A DNA stretch of 64,000 bases from Candidatus Defluviilinea proxima (GCA_016721115.1 JADKIW010000001.1:573501-637500), one strand, 5' to 3'; counted from the stretch's first letter, positions 17,080-26,991 are shown. Numbers and translations: made by a program. The notes: generated by a model from the sequence alone, not told the origin.

Positions 17080-18804
17080 TTAGTTACTGTTCAAATATCC
17101 CTGTTCTTCGAGATACTTGATGATGATATGGGCGTTCTCTTCAGGGGTGGCACCAAATCCCTTGAGCGTGATCTCAGGATCGATCGGCGGTTCGTACGGA
17201 TCATCTACGCCGGTGAAACCCATCGGCTTGCCATCTTCCATTGCCTGGCGCGCCTTGGCATACAATCCCTTCACATCACGTTCTTCACAGACCTCGACGG
17301 GAGTATCCATGTAAACGGTGATAAAGTTATCGCCGACCATCTTACGGGCTTCGTTACGAGTGGAACGATACGGGCTGATCGCGGCACAAATGACCGCGCC
17401 GCCAGCATGGACAATTTCGCCAGCCACAAAACCAATACGAAGAATGTTGGTATCACGATCTTCCTTGCTGAAGCCAAGTCCCTTTGAGAGATGTGTGCGG
17501 ACAACGTCACCATCGAGGATGGCAATCTCACGTCCACGTTCGAGCATCAACGAAGTGAGCACCTGTGTAGTCGCGCTCTTACCGGACCCACTCAAACCAG
17601 TGAACCAGATGCAGAAACCCTGTTTATTCTTGGGCGGATACATCTGACGCAAGATCTCAGCGGTCTCTGGGCGGGTGAACCAGTCGGGCAATAACTTGCC
17701 CTTTGCAAGATAATCATCGCGCACCTGTGTGCCGGAAATATTGGCGACTTTGGCACCCTTCGGTACGTCTTTTTCTTCCACATAGCGATCTTCATCAGGA
17801 AGATAAACCAGCATTTCGAACGGAACCATTTTGACGCCGAGTTCAGTCTCGTGCTTGGTCATCAGCTCTTGCGCGTCATACGGACCGTAAAACGGTTTGC
17901 CCGCCGAGTTATTGCCTGGCCCAGCATGATCGCGTCCTACAATGAAGTGGTTTGCGCCATGATTACGGCGAATAATGGCATGTAAAATCGCCTCACGTGG
18001 ACCGGCCATACGCATGGCAAGCGGTAGAAGGCTGAGCATTGTGTTTTTCTTGTCGTAGTAGTTATCGACCAATGCTTTATAAGTGCGGACACGAGTATAG
18101 TGATCCACATCACCGGGCTTGGTCATACCAACAACAGGGTGAACGATCAAAGAACCGTTGACCTGTGCGGCAGCACGTTTGGTCAATTCCTCGTGGATAC
18201 GATGCAAGGGGTTACGAGTCTGGAAAGCGACCACATTGTCATGTCCCATGTCTTCGAGCATTGTACGCACCTGTGCAGGTGTATGGCGAAGGTTCACGAA
18301 ATCATGATATTTCGGAAGGTTGATCACCTTCAACGGGCCAGTGATACAAACCTTGCCCCAACGTTGCATCTCAGAAACCATCGGATGACGCGGATCATTG
18401 GAACCGTACGCATGTGTGGCTTCTACTTCAGCGTCCCAATGATAAACTTCTTCAAGCGTCATGATAGCAATCGTGTCGTTGTTTGAGTTGCGCAAGACAA
18501 GATCCTCGCCAACAGTCGGCAGTTCCTTGGGATCAGCTGTCAGTGTGATGGGAAGCGGGAAGAGAGTCCCATCTGCAAGTCGCATTTCCTTAAGTACGCG
18601 CTCATAGTCAGCTTTGCCCATGAAAGTAGTAAGGGGCGAGAATCCGCCAGTGGCAAGCAACTCGAGGTCACAAAGATTACGCATGGTGATCTTGATGGAG
18701 GAAAGTTTCGGCGCACGAGCAAGAAGCTCTTCACGTTCTTTCCCTTCTACAACCAGATTCACCAGTTTTCCCCCGTATGGGGTGATCAGTTTTGCTTTTG
18801 ACAT
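17080..18804 (-). CDS. sat-cysC: Bifunctional sulfate adenylyltransferase / APS kinase (PAPS synthase)
   Basis: 574 aa from the ATG at 18804, with AAAGGAGA 5 bp upstream; a longer in-frame start at 18873 lacks a site. The N-terminal half (to about 385) is ATP sulfurylase with a PUA-like start, the FQTRNPLHRIHE motif (HxxH-type nucleotide loop) and GRDHAGPG. The C-terminal half (about 395-570) is APS kinase with the P-loop GLSGSGKS, the substrate motif DGDVVRTHLSKGLGFSKEDR and the YMDTPVEVCEERD block. It converts sulfate to APS and then PAPS in the cytoplasm. No PAPS reductase or sulfite reductase is nearby, while sulfotransferases are, so the PAPS is probably for sulfation rather than cysteine synthesis. 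It leads the minus-strand locus. Confidence 0.95.
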   Translation of the reverse strand: MSKAKLITPYGGKLVNLVVEGKEREELLARAPKLSSIKITMRNLCDLELLATGGFSPLTTFMGKADYERVLKEMRLADGTLFPLPITLTADPKELPTVGEDLVLRNSNNDTIAIMTLEEVYHWDAEVEATHAYGSNDPRHPMVSEMQRWGKVCITGPLKVINLPKYHDFVNLRHTPAQVRTMLEDMGHDNVVAFQTRNPLHRIHEELTKRAAAQVNGSLIVHPVVGMTKPGDVDHYTRVRTYKALVDNYYDKKNTMLSLLPLAMRMAGPREAILHAIIRRNHGANHFIVGRDHAGPGNNSAGKPFYGPYDAQELMTKHETELGVKMVPFEMLVYLPDEDRYVEEKDVPKGAKVANISGTQVRDDYLAKGKLLPDWFTRPETAEILRQMYPPKNKQGFCIWFTGLSGSGKSATTQVLTSLMLERGREIAILDGDVVRTHLSKGLGFSKEDRDTNILRIGFVAGEIVHAGGAVICAAISPYRSTRNEARKMVGDNFITVYMDTPVEVCEERDVKGLYAKARQAMEDGKPMGFTGVDDPYEPPIDPEITLKGFGATPEENAHIIIKYLEEQGYLNSN

Positions 18805-19002
18805 TATTTCTCCTTTATATGGCACAGAATACTTCTGTGAAAATTTCAAACACAAGACGCTATTATAACCCAAAATTCAACAACTGAATTTTAGAAAGGA
18901 TTTAAAACTAATTTGACGCTCTGCGAAAAACGAATCGCTCAATATGTATCCTACACTATCATGTAACTGATACATACGAACGGGTCGAATATTCCCTGAT
19001 GA

Positions 19003-19008
19003 TATAAT
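19003..19008 (+). promoter_or_regulatory. Possible -10 element before the GT39-like gene
   Basis: TATAAT lies 68 bp before the ATG at 19076 in the 271-bp divergent gap between sat-cysC and the plus-strand transferase. A near-palindromic stretch around 18952-18976 (TGTATCC and GATACA) precedes it. No good -35 is seen. Confidence 0.25.
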
Positions 19009-19075
19009 CTATTTTAATAAATATCTTCTCAACTTCACGATTTAATCATCGTATTTTCTGGACTCTCTTCTCAGC

Positions 19076-20590
19076 ATGAAAAACCAAACTACGGATAAAG
19101 CACGGTGGGGCACATTCAGCAATTCTCTTTTGCCGATTTTTATCGCCTTAATCTTCTTTGCTTTTACATTCTCCTACTACCCTTTTCGAGAAAAACTTCA
19201 GTTCGATACCGACGAAGGATTGAATTTGATGCGCTCGATGTTGGTTGTATTGAAATATCCACTATACAGCGAAATTTCTAGCGACCAACCACCGCTATTT
19301 ACCCAGGTTTTAGCTCTTGTTTTCCGCATTGTTGGATTTGAAGTAAACCCTGCCCGCATATTGGTCTTATTGTTTTCCACCATGCTCGTCTGGGCGGGCG
19401 CTCAATTCTTACAACTCACATCAGGAAAATTAGCTGCTCTTTTATTTTTACCACTTATCATCATAGTGCCTCGATACCTGGGACTTAGCGTGTCTGTAAT
19501 GATAGGTGTGCCTTGCATTGCATTAGCAATGGTATCCATGCTCTTTATAACACTCTGGCATCTGAAAAAAAATAACGTATATCTGGTAATTTCTGGCTTT
19601 GCGTTGGCTTTATCAGCACTTATCAAACTCTTTACCGGTTTCCTAGTCCCTATTTTCTTGATTGGCATTACTATCTCCGCTTTTCTCGAGGAAAGAGAAA
19701 ACGGGCTCTCATGGAAGGTGTTCCGACCGGCACTCACCTGGACATTATGTTTCGCAGGTTTGGGAACATTGCTTGGATTGATCTTAGTTGGGCCGCAAAA
19801 TGTATGGTCCATCATTTTTCCTCCTCTTACTGCACCTACTAAAGACATATTCCAAAACGAATCTTTCGCTATCAATACCCACCTTCAAGCCGCTGTTCCG
19901 TTATTATTTTTGGGATTTGGCGGCATATTGATCTCATCTCTTAAGCGAAACTGGCTCATCCTATATCCGTTGACATGGGCAATATTAGCTTATAGCCTAT
20001 TTAGCTTTTACTCACCGGTTTTTTATCATCACCAGTTATTGATCACGATCCCAGCCGCAATGTTGGCCGCTGCAGGTCTTGGAGAAGGGATATATGCGCT
20101 CGCTAGCATAAGGCGTTTTCCGGATGTCATAAATATCCGCACCCTATTGGGCGTAACCATCTTGATAGGCTTCGCTTTTGTCTCTATCCATTACACGCCA
20201 GTACTGGACAAGGAATTGATGAACAAGCCCCGTATCAGTAACTTCACTTTAAAAGCCACTCTGGGCAAGTTGAAAATCCTTCGTGCAATGAATGAATATG
20301 CTGACCAAACAAATTGGGTCGTAACAGATACGCCAATGTACGCATTTCGCATTCACCGTCCAGTTCCTCCTAATTTAGCAACTTTCTCACAAAAACGATT
20401 ATCCACCGGCAGTCTAACAGAAGAGGATATCCTTTTGGCAATGCGCGAATACCACCCCGAGCAGGTACTCATAGCACGTTTTGAGATCCCTGCCCTTGAA
20501 GACTACCTAAAAGAAAATTACACTCTCGTAGCCTCTGAAGAGTTTCTTCGTCTGTTCATCCGCAACGACTTAAAACCGCTCACTGAGTAG
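19076..20590 (+). CDS. Polytopic GT39/ArnT-like glycosyltransferase
   Basis: 504 aa with about ten membrane segments. The first loop carries FDTDEGLNLMRSMLVV and the 'SSDQPPLFTQV' block, the acidic catalytic pair and proline-rich segment of GT39-like, polyprenyl-phosphate-sugar-using enzymes. The soluble C-terminal domain (about 405-504) is shorter than in the 677-aa paralogues that follow. There is no clear Shine-Dalgarno in front of the ATG (upstream bases are pyrimidine-rich), so translation may start poorly or at an unusual site. It starts a plus-strand run of three similar proteins. Confidence 0.7.
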   Translation: MKNQTTDKARWGTFSNSLLPIFIALIFFAFTFSYYPFREKLQFDTDEGLNLMRSMLVVLKYPLYSEISSDQPPLFTQVLALVFRIVGFEVNPARILVLLFSTMLVWAGAQFLQLTSGKLAALLFLPLIIIVPRYLGLSVSVMIGVPCIALAMVSMLFITLWHLKKNNVYLVISGFALALSALIKLFTGFLVPIFLIGITISAFLEERENGLSWKVFRPALTWTLCFAGLGTLLGLILVGPQNVWSIIFPPLTAPTKDIFQNESFAINTHLQAAVPLLFLGFGGILISSLKRNWLILYPLTWAILAYSLFSFYSPVFYHHQLLITIPAAMLAAAGLGEGIYALASIRRFPDVINIRTLLGVTILIGFAFVSIHYTPVLDKELMNKPRISNFTLKATLGKLKILRAMNEYADQTNWVVTDTPMYAFRIHRPVPPNLATFSQKRLSTGSLTEEDILLAMREYHPEQVLIARFEIPALEDYLKENYTLVASEEFLRLFIRNDLKPLTE

Positions 20591-20676
20591 ATCAACTATA
20601 TTAGTTTTTTCTCTCATCATATCTTTTTCATGCATCAAAACAACTTTCAAATAAACCCTTGCTCCGGAGATGAAGG

Positions 20677-22710
20677 ATGAAACAAGCAATACAAAAGTTA
20701 TTTAAAAACGAGACCTTCACTTCCACTTTACTGATTCTCTTCACGACTATCTTCACGTATGGCATCAGCATCCCCAAGCTCGGATACTATTACGATGACT
20801 GGTATTTGCTCTGGTCGGGACAGATACGTGGTGCAGAAAGTATTATCTCGTTATTTTCCACGGACCGCCCATTTATGGGTGTTGTTTATTCGTATGTGTA
20901 TCGTCTTTTAGGGGACAGTATTATCAATTGGCATGTATACGCGCTCCTCTGGCGCTTTATAGGCGGGATGGCATTTTTCTGGATTCTCCGTTTGCTTTGG
21001 CCAAAAGAAAAATACATTACTGCCCTGATGACAGTACTTTTCATCGTCTACCCGGGCTTTCTTTCTCAGCCAGATGCAAACACAAAACAAAATCATCTTT
21101 ACGGGTTTGGCACAGCGCTTCTCTCCATTGCCTTGATGCTTCAAGCCATGAAAACAAACTCCCGTATATGGAAGATCGTCTTCAGTATCCTTTCTCTTAT
21201 TCTGACCGCAAATTATTTATTTATTTATGAATACATGATCGGATTTGAAGGCACACGCTTATTACTAATCGGATATGTACTATTCCAGTCTGGAGTTAAC
21301 AAATTCCGTCCGCTAGCCATCGAAAGTATCAAACGCTTCTTACCTTACGCCACAGTCACCGCCGCATTTTTATATTGGCGCATTTTCATCTTCGATAGCA
21401 GTCGCAACGCCACTGATGCATCTCGATTGGCCGAGGATTATCTCAGCAACCTGCGCTATATGTCCCTTCGGTTGATTCTGGAAACGACAAAGGATTTTTT
21501 AGACACGTCGATTTTTGCGTGGTTTGTAAAACCCTACCAATCATTGGCAGGGGCTACCTATTCGAGTTTAGGTAATGTACTTCTCATTGCATTGCTTGTT
21601 ATTGCATTGGTTTTGTTCTATAATTCTTTATTCAAAAAATGGTGGGGCTCAGAATATAACGAAGTTGACGCCCCTCGGCTCACAAAAGAATTGCTCGTAA
21701 TCGGAATCCCTGCCATCATCTTTGCAGTTGTACCGGTCATACTCTCTGGCAGGCAAGTGGACCTGAACGACGCGTATAAAAGCTATGGCCTTCACCCGAT
21801 CAGCGGCGTAGTGTTGTTCGTTACAGCCATCTTATTGATGCTCAAGCCGGGCTTCCGTAAAATAGCTTTACTGGCCCTTATCGGGATTTCCGTTACCACC
21901 CAAGCACTGAACGCAGATTACTGGGCACAATTTTGGACTTTACATCGCAATACCTGGTGGCAACTGAGTTGGCGCGCTCCCGATATTCAAGATGAAACTC
22001 TCATTATGGCCTATACGCCAGAAGGATTCCGTACACAACAGGATTACGAAATATGGGGCCCAGTGAACCTGATCTACAATCCTGAACCAGCCAAAGTACC
22101 AGCTATCACTGCTGAAGTACTCACTTACGATACCGCCTTCAATGTGCTAAAACACGAGACGATTGGTAATCGGGTTCGTGACATTAGAGTCCGCAGACAA
22201 TTCGGCAACCTTCTTTTGATCAGTGTTCCTTCAACTTCTTCATGTATGCACGTAATCGACGGATCATTGCCAGTCTATGCCGAAAACGAACCTTTACTCA
22301 CACAACTAATCGGCGAGAACTCACACATCGACCGCATCATTACAAGTGGAACATCACCAGCCCCTTCCCCTTCCATCTTTGGTTCAGAACCTGAGCACGA
22401 TTGGTGTTACTACTACCAAAAAGCATCCCTAGCCCGTCAACAAGGCAATTGGAAAGAAGTCAGCAACTTATACGATGAAACTGTTTCCCTCCATTTGAGC
22501 CCCAGCGATAAATCTGAGATCATCCCCTTTATCGAAGGGCTTGTGAACGACAATAGATACGATGACGCCTTAGTGCTCTACAATTCAGAACTGCGCGGCT
22601 TGATCAAGATCCGATTCCCCTTATGCAAAGCATTCGATAAAAATCCATCCTACAATCCCGCGCCCGGTTATGATTACGAAAAGATATACACAATCTTATG
22701 TAACACATAA
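20677..22710 (+). CDS. Large polytopic membrane protein, tandem paralogue 1
   Basis: 677 aa. About eleven membrane helices to residue 430 are followed by a soluble region of about 240 residues. The first outer loop has YYYDDWYLLWSGQIRG, with the DD pair expected of GT39-like transferases, then FSTDRPFMGV and YPGFLSQPDANTKQNHL. The tail contains one or two TPR-like helical pairs (WCYYYQKASLARQQGNW, then FIEGLVNDNRYDDALVLYN) and conserved cysteines (SSCMHVIDGSLPVY, WCYYYQ). It is closely similar to the next gene along its whole length. A transferase role is inferred from topology and the DD motif; the substrate is unknown. Confidence 0.7.
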   Translation: MKQAIQKLFKNETFTSTLLILFTTIFTYGISIPKLGYYYDDWYLLWSGQIRGAESIISLFSTDRPFMGVVYSYVYRLLGDSIINWHVYALLWRFIGGMAFFWILRLLWPKEKYITALMTVLFIVYPGFLSQPDANTKQNHLYGFGTALLSIALMLQAMKTNSRIWKIVFSILSLILTANYLFIYEYMIGFEGTRLLLIGYVLFQSGVNKFRPLAIESIKRFLPYATVTAAFLYWRIFIFDSSRNATDASRLAEDYLSNLRYMSLRLILETTKDFLDTSIFAWFVKPYQSLAGATYSSLGNVLLIALLVIALVLFYNSLFKKWWGSEYNEVDAPRLTKELLVIGIPAIIFAVVPVILSGRQVDLNDAYKSYGLHPISGVVLFVTAILLMLKPGFRKIALLALIGISVTTQALNADYWAQFWTLHRNTWWQLSWRAPDIQDETLIMAYTPEGFRTQQDYEIWGPVNLIYNPEPAKVPAITAEVLTYDTAFNVLKHETIGNRVRDIRVRRQFGNLLLISVPSTSSCMHVIDGSLPVYAENEPLLTQLIGENSHIDRIITSGTSPAPSPSIFGSEPEHDWCYYYQKASLARQQGNWKEVSNLYDETVSLHLSPSDKSEIIPFIEGLVNDNRYDDALVLYNSELRGLIKIRFPLCKAFDKNPSYNPAPGYDYEKIYTILCNT

Positions 22711-22809
22711 TCGGACGATGTCTGGGCTATTTCAACACAATAGATATTTGCTACACAAAAGTTGTGTACAACTACAAATTGCAAAACGAAACTAAAGGTA
22801 TCAAAAAAG

Positions 22810-24843
22810 ATGAAGCAAGCTGTGCAAGGTTTCCTTAAGAATGAAAAAAATATTTCCATCCTGTTAATCTTTTTTACGACGGTGATCACATATGGAATTA
22901 ATATTCCCAACTTAGGGTATTACTACGACGACTGGTATGTACTGTGGTCAGGCCAAATACGAGGTGCGGCCAGCCTTATTCCATTATTCAGCACGGATCG
23001 TCCATTCATGGGGGTTATTTATTCTTATTTGTACCGGCTTCTGGGCGATAATCTCCTTGGCTGGCACTTGTATGCATTGTTGTGGCGCTTCATATGTGGA
23101 TTGGCATTCTTTTGGATTCTTCGCTTGATCTGGCCAAAACAAAAATACTTCACTACTATGATGACGGTGCTGTTCATCGTTTACCCAGGCTTTCTCTCTC
23201 AACCCGACGCAAACACCAAACAAAACCATCTCTTTGGCTTTGGAACAGGATTGCTTTCCATAGCCTTCATGTTACAGGCATTGAAAGCAGAAGCACGTCT
23301 CCAAAAGTATATTTACAACCTGATCTCCATTACCCTGACCGCAAACTACCTATTCATCTATGAGTATATGATCGGGCTGGAAGGTATGCGTCTGGCATTG
23401 CTTGGATTTTTTCTCTTCCAAAATGGACCTACTGAACTACGCCCATTAATCAAGGAAACAGCAAAAAGATGGTGGCCATATCCCATTATCATGTCTGGAT
23501 TTCTGTACTGGCGTTTGTTCATCTTTCAAAGCAGTCGCAATGCTACTGATGCGTCGCAACTGGCATCCGGCTATCGTAGTGACATTGTCGGCATGTCACT
23601 ACGTGTAATCTTTGGTACGTTCAAAGACTTTTTGGATGCTACAGTCTTCGCCTGGTTCGTACAACCCTTCCGCTTATATACCAGTGGAACATATACGAAC
23701 CTTATACTGGCAATCTTGGGAGCATGTCTTGTAATCGCCCTAGTCTGGGCATATTCCCGTGTTTTCAAAAATTTATGGGAAAACGAATCTCATGAGAAGG
23801 ACACATCCACTTTGATTAGGGATTTCGTATGGCTGGGTGCTTTCATAACGGTGTGCGCTATTACCCCTGTGATCCTCTCAGCACGAGAATTTGACCCCAC
23901 TGATGCTTATAAAAGTTATGGTCTTCACCCAACTGCTGGAGTAATCCTATTGGGGATGGGTCTCATCATAATGCTCCAGCCAAATTTCCGTAAACTGGTT
24001 TTGTTTGTACTTATTGGTATCTCTGTATCAACTCAATTGTTAAATTCCATGAATTGGGCAAAGTACTGGGACTATGAACGTGAATCTTGGTGGCAACTTA
24101 CCTGGCGCGCTCCTGATGTAAAAAGCAACACGCTAGTAATGGCATATTTCTCAGTTGGTTTTTCGTTTCAACAAGATTATGAGATCTGGGGGCCAATCAA
24201 CCTTATCTACCGGCCAGATACAGCAAAAGTCCCGTTGATCTCGGCCGAAGTTCTTAACCCGGATACTGCGCTCAACATTTTACGGGGTGACGTCCTTGGT
24301 AGAGGCATGCGTGACTTCTCCATGCGACGCGATTTTACAAAATTACTTCTTATCAGTTTGCCATCAGAAGATTCCTGCGTACATGTAATCGATGGCACCT
24401 TACCCGTTTATTCTGAATCCGAGGCGTTGCTCGTCAGGCGCGTTGGCGCACACTCAGTGATCAATCGAATTGAAACTGAAGGCATGGCACCCACTCCACC
24501 TTTTGCCATCTTCGGAAAAGAGCCAGCGCACAATTGGTGCTATTACTATCAAAAAGCTTCCCTTGCCCGCCAGATCGGTGACTGGAATGAAGTTGGTCGG
24601 TTATACGATGAAACGATCAACAAAAAATTTACTGCAAATGACAAATCAGAATGGTTCCCCTTCCTGGAAGGGCTTGTCAACGTGGGCCGTAGTGACGATG
24701 CGAAAAAACTGATAGAAACTGAGATTAAAGGAAACGATGCGTTAAGTTTTGAATTATGCGAATCACTTACCAATGACCCCGGTTACCCACCAGAATTTCA
24801 GTACAATTACGCTAAACTCCACCAGCTTTTATGTGAACCATAA
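22810..24843 (+). CDS. Large polytopic membrane protein, tandem paralogue 2
   Basis: 677 aa from the ATG at 22810, which aligns with the start of the preceding paralogue and has AAAGGT upstream; an in-frame start at 22762 would add 16 residues that the paralogue does not have. It has the same architecture: YYYDDWYVLWSGQIRG in the first loop, FSTDRPFMGV, YPGFLSQPDANTKQNHL, about eleven helices, and a TPR-like tail with WCYYYQKASLARQIGDW. The two genes are clearly a tandem duplication that has since diverged at many positions but kept the length. It ends only 13 bp from the convergent Gfo/Idh gene, with no terminator visible between them. Confidence 0.7.
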   Translation: MKQAVQGFLKNEKNISILLIFFTTVITYGINIPNLGYYYDDWYVLWSGQIRGAASLIPLFSTDRPFMGVIYSYLYRLLGDNLLGWHLYALLWRFICGLAFFWILRLIWPKQKYFTTMMTVLFIVYPGFLSQPDANTKQNHLFGFGTGLLSIAFMLQALKAEARLQKYIYNLISITLTANYLFIYEYMIGLEGMRLALLGFFLFQNGPTELRPLIKETAKRWWPYPIIMSGFLYWRLFIFQSSRNATDASQLASGYRSDIVGMSLRVIFGTFKDFLDATVFAWFVQPFRLYTSGTYTNLILAILGACLVIALVWAYSRVFKNLWENESHEKDTSTLIRDFVWLGAFITVCAITPVILSAREFDPTDAYKSYGLHPTAGVILLGMGLIIMLQPNFRKLVLFVLIGISVSTQLLNSMNWAKYWDYERESWWQLTWRAPDVKSNTLVMAYFSVGFSFQQDYEIWGPINLIYRPDTAKVPLISAEVLNPDTALNILRGDVLGRGMRDFSMRRDFTKLLLISLPSEDSCVHVIDGTLPVYSESEALLVRRVGAHSVINRIETEGMAPTPPFAIFGKEPAHNWCYYYQKASLARQIGDWNEVGRLYDETINKKFTANDKSEWFPFLEGLVNVGRSDDAKKLIETEIKGNDALSFELCESLTNDPGYPPEFQYNYAKLHQLLCEP

Positions 24844-24856
24844 GGTCACTTTACCA

Positions 24857-25885
24857 TTATCCTGACACATCCATGGATTTTCCATTCATCGCAGATTGAC
24901 GTGCCGCTAATGCGAGACGTAACGCCATAACACCGTCTTCGAGACGACAAACCGGTTCAGACTCCCCCCGGGCTGTTTCGATGAAGTGACGCGTTTGACT
25001 CTCGAAGAGTTGATTCCGCTCGAAGCCTTCGGGGGGAGAAAAGGTTTCGATAACAGGAGCAGGCGGAACGTCCGAATAAGAGGCGAAGGGGGCGGGGAAT
25101 TTCTGGAGTTGCAGAATACCGTCCGCATTGTCCCAACGAAGCGTACCTTGAGTCCCGACAATTTCCAAAGTGTGACGGGGAGGCCTTTGTACATAGTTGA
25201 GATGTACACCACCGATGGCTCCGTTTGAAAATTTGAGCCCGATCTCAGCAACATCTTCAACATCCAGATCAAGCGGGGAAATGTGACCGTTGAATGACCA
25301 AAGCGAATCGACTTCGCCGATCAGATAACGCAAATAATCGAGCGGATGTGTGAGCGTGCGAATGACGCCGCCGCCAAGATCGGCACGCGCCGCATAACTT
25401 GCACGATAATCCTCCCATGGATGCCACTGCGGAAGATACTCACCCCAATGCGCATGGACAGTTAATACCTTGCCAATGGCGTTCGCTTGAATAAGCTCAC
25501 GTGCCTTGTTGAGCGTAGGGTGATAACGGAATTGAAACCCAATAAGGATTTTGCTCCCACTTTTTTGCGCGGCTTGTTGGAGAGCATCAAGACGATCAAG
25601 CGAATCAGAGATGGGCTTTTCGAGGAGAATGGCACATCCTGTTTGAGCAGCAGGGATCGCAACATCAAGATGCAATGCAGTGGGATTTGCGACTACAACA
25701 GCATCAGGTTTGTGTTTATTTATGGCTTCATGAATATCGGTTTCAACGGGATAGCCCGCAAGTTCATCATCGGGCAATGTCGCCTTGCGGGTGCGAAGGA
25801 GAACAATATCCTTCTCGCCAAGCGCGATCAGGTTACGAAAGTGACGACGGCCAATGGAACCAAGACCTGCAATTAAAAATTTCAT
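24857..25885 (-). CDS. Gfo/Idh/MocA-family NAD(P)-dependent oxidoreductase
   Basis: 342 aa. The Rossmann start is FLIAGLGSIGRRHFRNL, followed by VVVANPTALHLDVAI and the signature LLEKPISD. The C-terminal alpha/beta domain holds GGGVIRTLTHPLDYLRYL, the usual catalytic His region. Such enzymes oxidise or reduce a ring hydroxyl of sugars or sugar nucleotides, and they are frequent beside NeuB genes. Neighbours here are a sulfotransferase and GT genes in the same direction, so a role in building the same glycan is likely. The exact substrate is unknown. Confidence 0.88.
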   Translation of the reverse strand: MKFLIAGLGSIGRRHFRNLIALGEKDIVLLRTRKATLPDDELAGYPVETDIHEAINKHKPDAVVVANPTALHLDVAIPAAQTGCAILLEKPISDSLDRLDALQQAAQKSGSKILIGFQFRYHPTLNKARELIQANAIGKVLTVHAHWGEYLPQWHPWEDYRASYAARADLGGGVIRTLTHPLDYLRYLIGEVDSLWSFNGHISPLDLDVEDVAEIGLKFSNGAIGGVHLNYVQRPPRHTLEIVGTQGTLRWDNADGILQLQKFPAPFASYSDVPPAPVIETFSPPEGFERNQLFESQTRHFIETARGESEPVCRLEDGVMALRLALAARQSAMNGKSMDVSG

Positions 25886-25896
25886 ATGTATCCTCT

Positions 25897-25954
25897 GTAG
25901 GTCACAGCGAATTCCAAATGGTCTTTGATAATTAACCGTTTCGCTGTACCCCTA
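25897..25954. repeat. Imperfect palindromic intergenic repeat (family B, copy 2)
   Basis: GTAGGTCACAGCGA at the left and TCGCTGTACCCCTA at the right are inverted copies with small differences. It fills most of the gap between the Gfo/Idh gene and the second sulfotransferase. The ends resemble those of the element at 12266-12325. Confidence 0.7.
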
Positions 25955-25962
25955 TCAATAAT

Positions 25963-26991
25963 TTACCAATTCAAATCCTTTTCATATCCCCACTTGACCA
26001 ACATCTCACCCGCAACTTCCTTGAAAACAGATTTGTCACGGGCTGTAAATAATCTTTGCCAGTTACCAGCCTGTCCCTTTGGAAGAAAAGATGCGATGCC
26101 TTCATTTCGTTTCGCCTGCCATTCCTCATCGGGATTGGATGACATTTCAGCTTTGATTGCCTTCTCAAGTGTTTCGCTGATTTTCTTCACGTTCAAGAAC
26201 TTCCAGAGTTTTATCATCTCTGCAAACGGACTTGCAAGCAGGTCTTCATAACGCAGGGAATGATAGTTTTCGCCGTACAGTTTTTGGGATTCGGCGTCGG
26301 TTTCGGTCAAATCGTTGACCCAGCGCGAGGCAATGTTGCGGATGAAGGTTTCAGTGAAGATCGAGCGAGTCCCATTTGTAAAGGGAGTTTGATCCTTTCG
26401 CAAATCGTCAATGATGCGTTTATCTTCTGATGTCAAGAATTTGGATTCTTCCACGAAGTTACGGAAACGTTCTGAGATGAGTACATCCCTCCCGTCACGG
26501 ACGATGTTGACGATCTTCGCATCGGGATATAACGAATGCATGTCTCGCACAACCTGACCATGAATCACGCTGGAGGGGCTCTTATCCCCCACAATGCTCT
26601 TGCCTTCTCGTGCGGCATCACGTTCCATAATGAAATCAGCAGAGGCACGCAAAACCAACGGTGAGAGGTCACGGCCGTGATTCCAGCGGTTGGACTTGCG
26701 CGTCAGCCATTCTTCGATCTCAGCAGAATCCACTAATGATTTCAACAACGGCTTACGTGTGAAGAAGTGCGCCTGATAGTTGCAATGCACTTCGGGGTGC
26801 AGACGCACGAGGCGCATGAGGAGTGTTGTCCCTGAACGGGCATGGCCGAGGATAAAGAACTTCTCGCGCGGGAAGAACTGCTTGATCTCCGCCACTTCTT
26901 CGGGCGTGATGGCAGGAATGGGGTTGCGGGTTTTATTCTTTGATTCGCCCTTGAGGAGAATACGGGCGGCGGATTTAAGGCGGGAAAGCAT
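25963..26991 (-). CDS. Sulfotransferase (second copy, Sulfotransfer_3-like)
   Basis: 342 aa. The PAPS-binding loop is FILGHARSGTTLLMRLVRL (residues about 45-63) and the 3'-phosphate motif is KIVNIVRDGRDVLISER. The C-terminal region has GNWQRLF and ends in WGYEKDLNW, similar to the LGYEKNNDW end of the first sulfotransferase, though the two differ elsewhere. It lies in the same minus-strand set as a Gfo/Idh enzyme and a GT-B protein and about 7 kb from the PAPS synthase. It probably sulfates a glycan, lipid or protein; which one is not visible. Confidence 0.88.
   Translation of the reverse strand: MLSRLKSAARILLKGESKNKTRNPIPAITPEEVAEIKQFFPREKFFILGHARSGTTLLMRLVRLHPEVHCNYQAHFFTRKPLLKSLVDSAEIEEWLTRKSNRWNHGRDLSPLVLRASADFIMERDAAREGKSIVGDKSPSSVIHGQVVRDMHSLYPDAKIVNIVRDGRDVLISERFRNFVEESKFLTSEDKRIIDDLRKDQTPFTNGTRSIFTETFIRNIASRWVNDLTETDAESQKLYGENYHSLRYEDLLASPFAEMIKLWKFLNVKKISETLEKAIKAEMSSNPDEEWQAKRNEGIASFLPKGQAGNWQRLFTARDKSVFKEVAGEMLVKWGYEKDLNW

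Noticed and set aside
17080..18804. Assimilatory sulfate-reduction operon
   Set aside because: Only activation (Sat, CysC) is present; no PAPS reductase, sulfite reductase or sulfate transporter gene is near.
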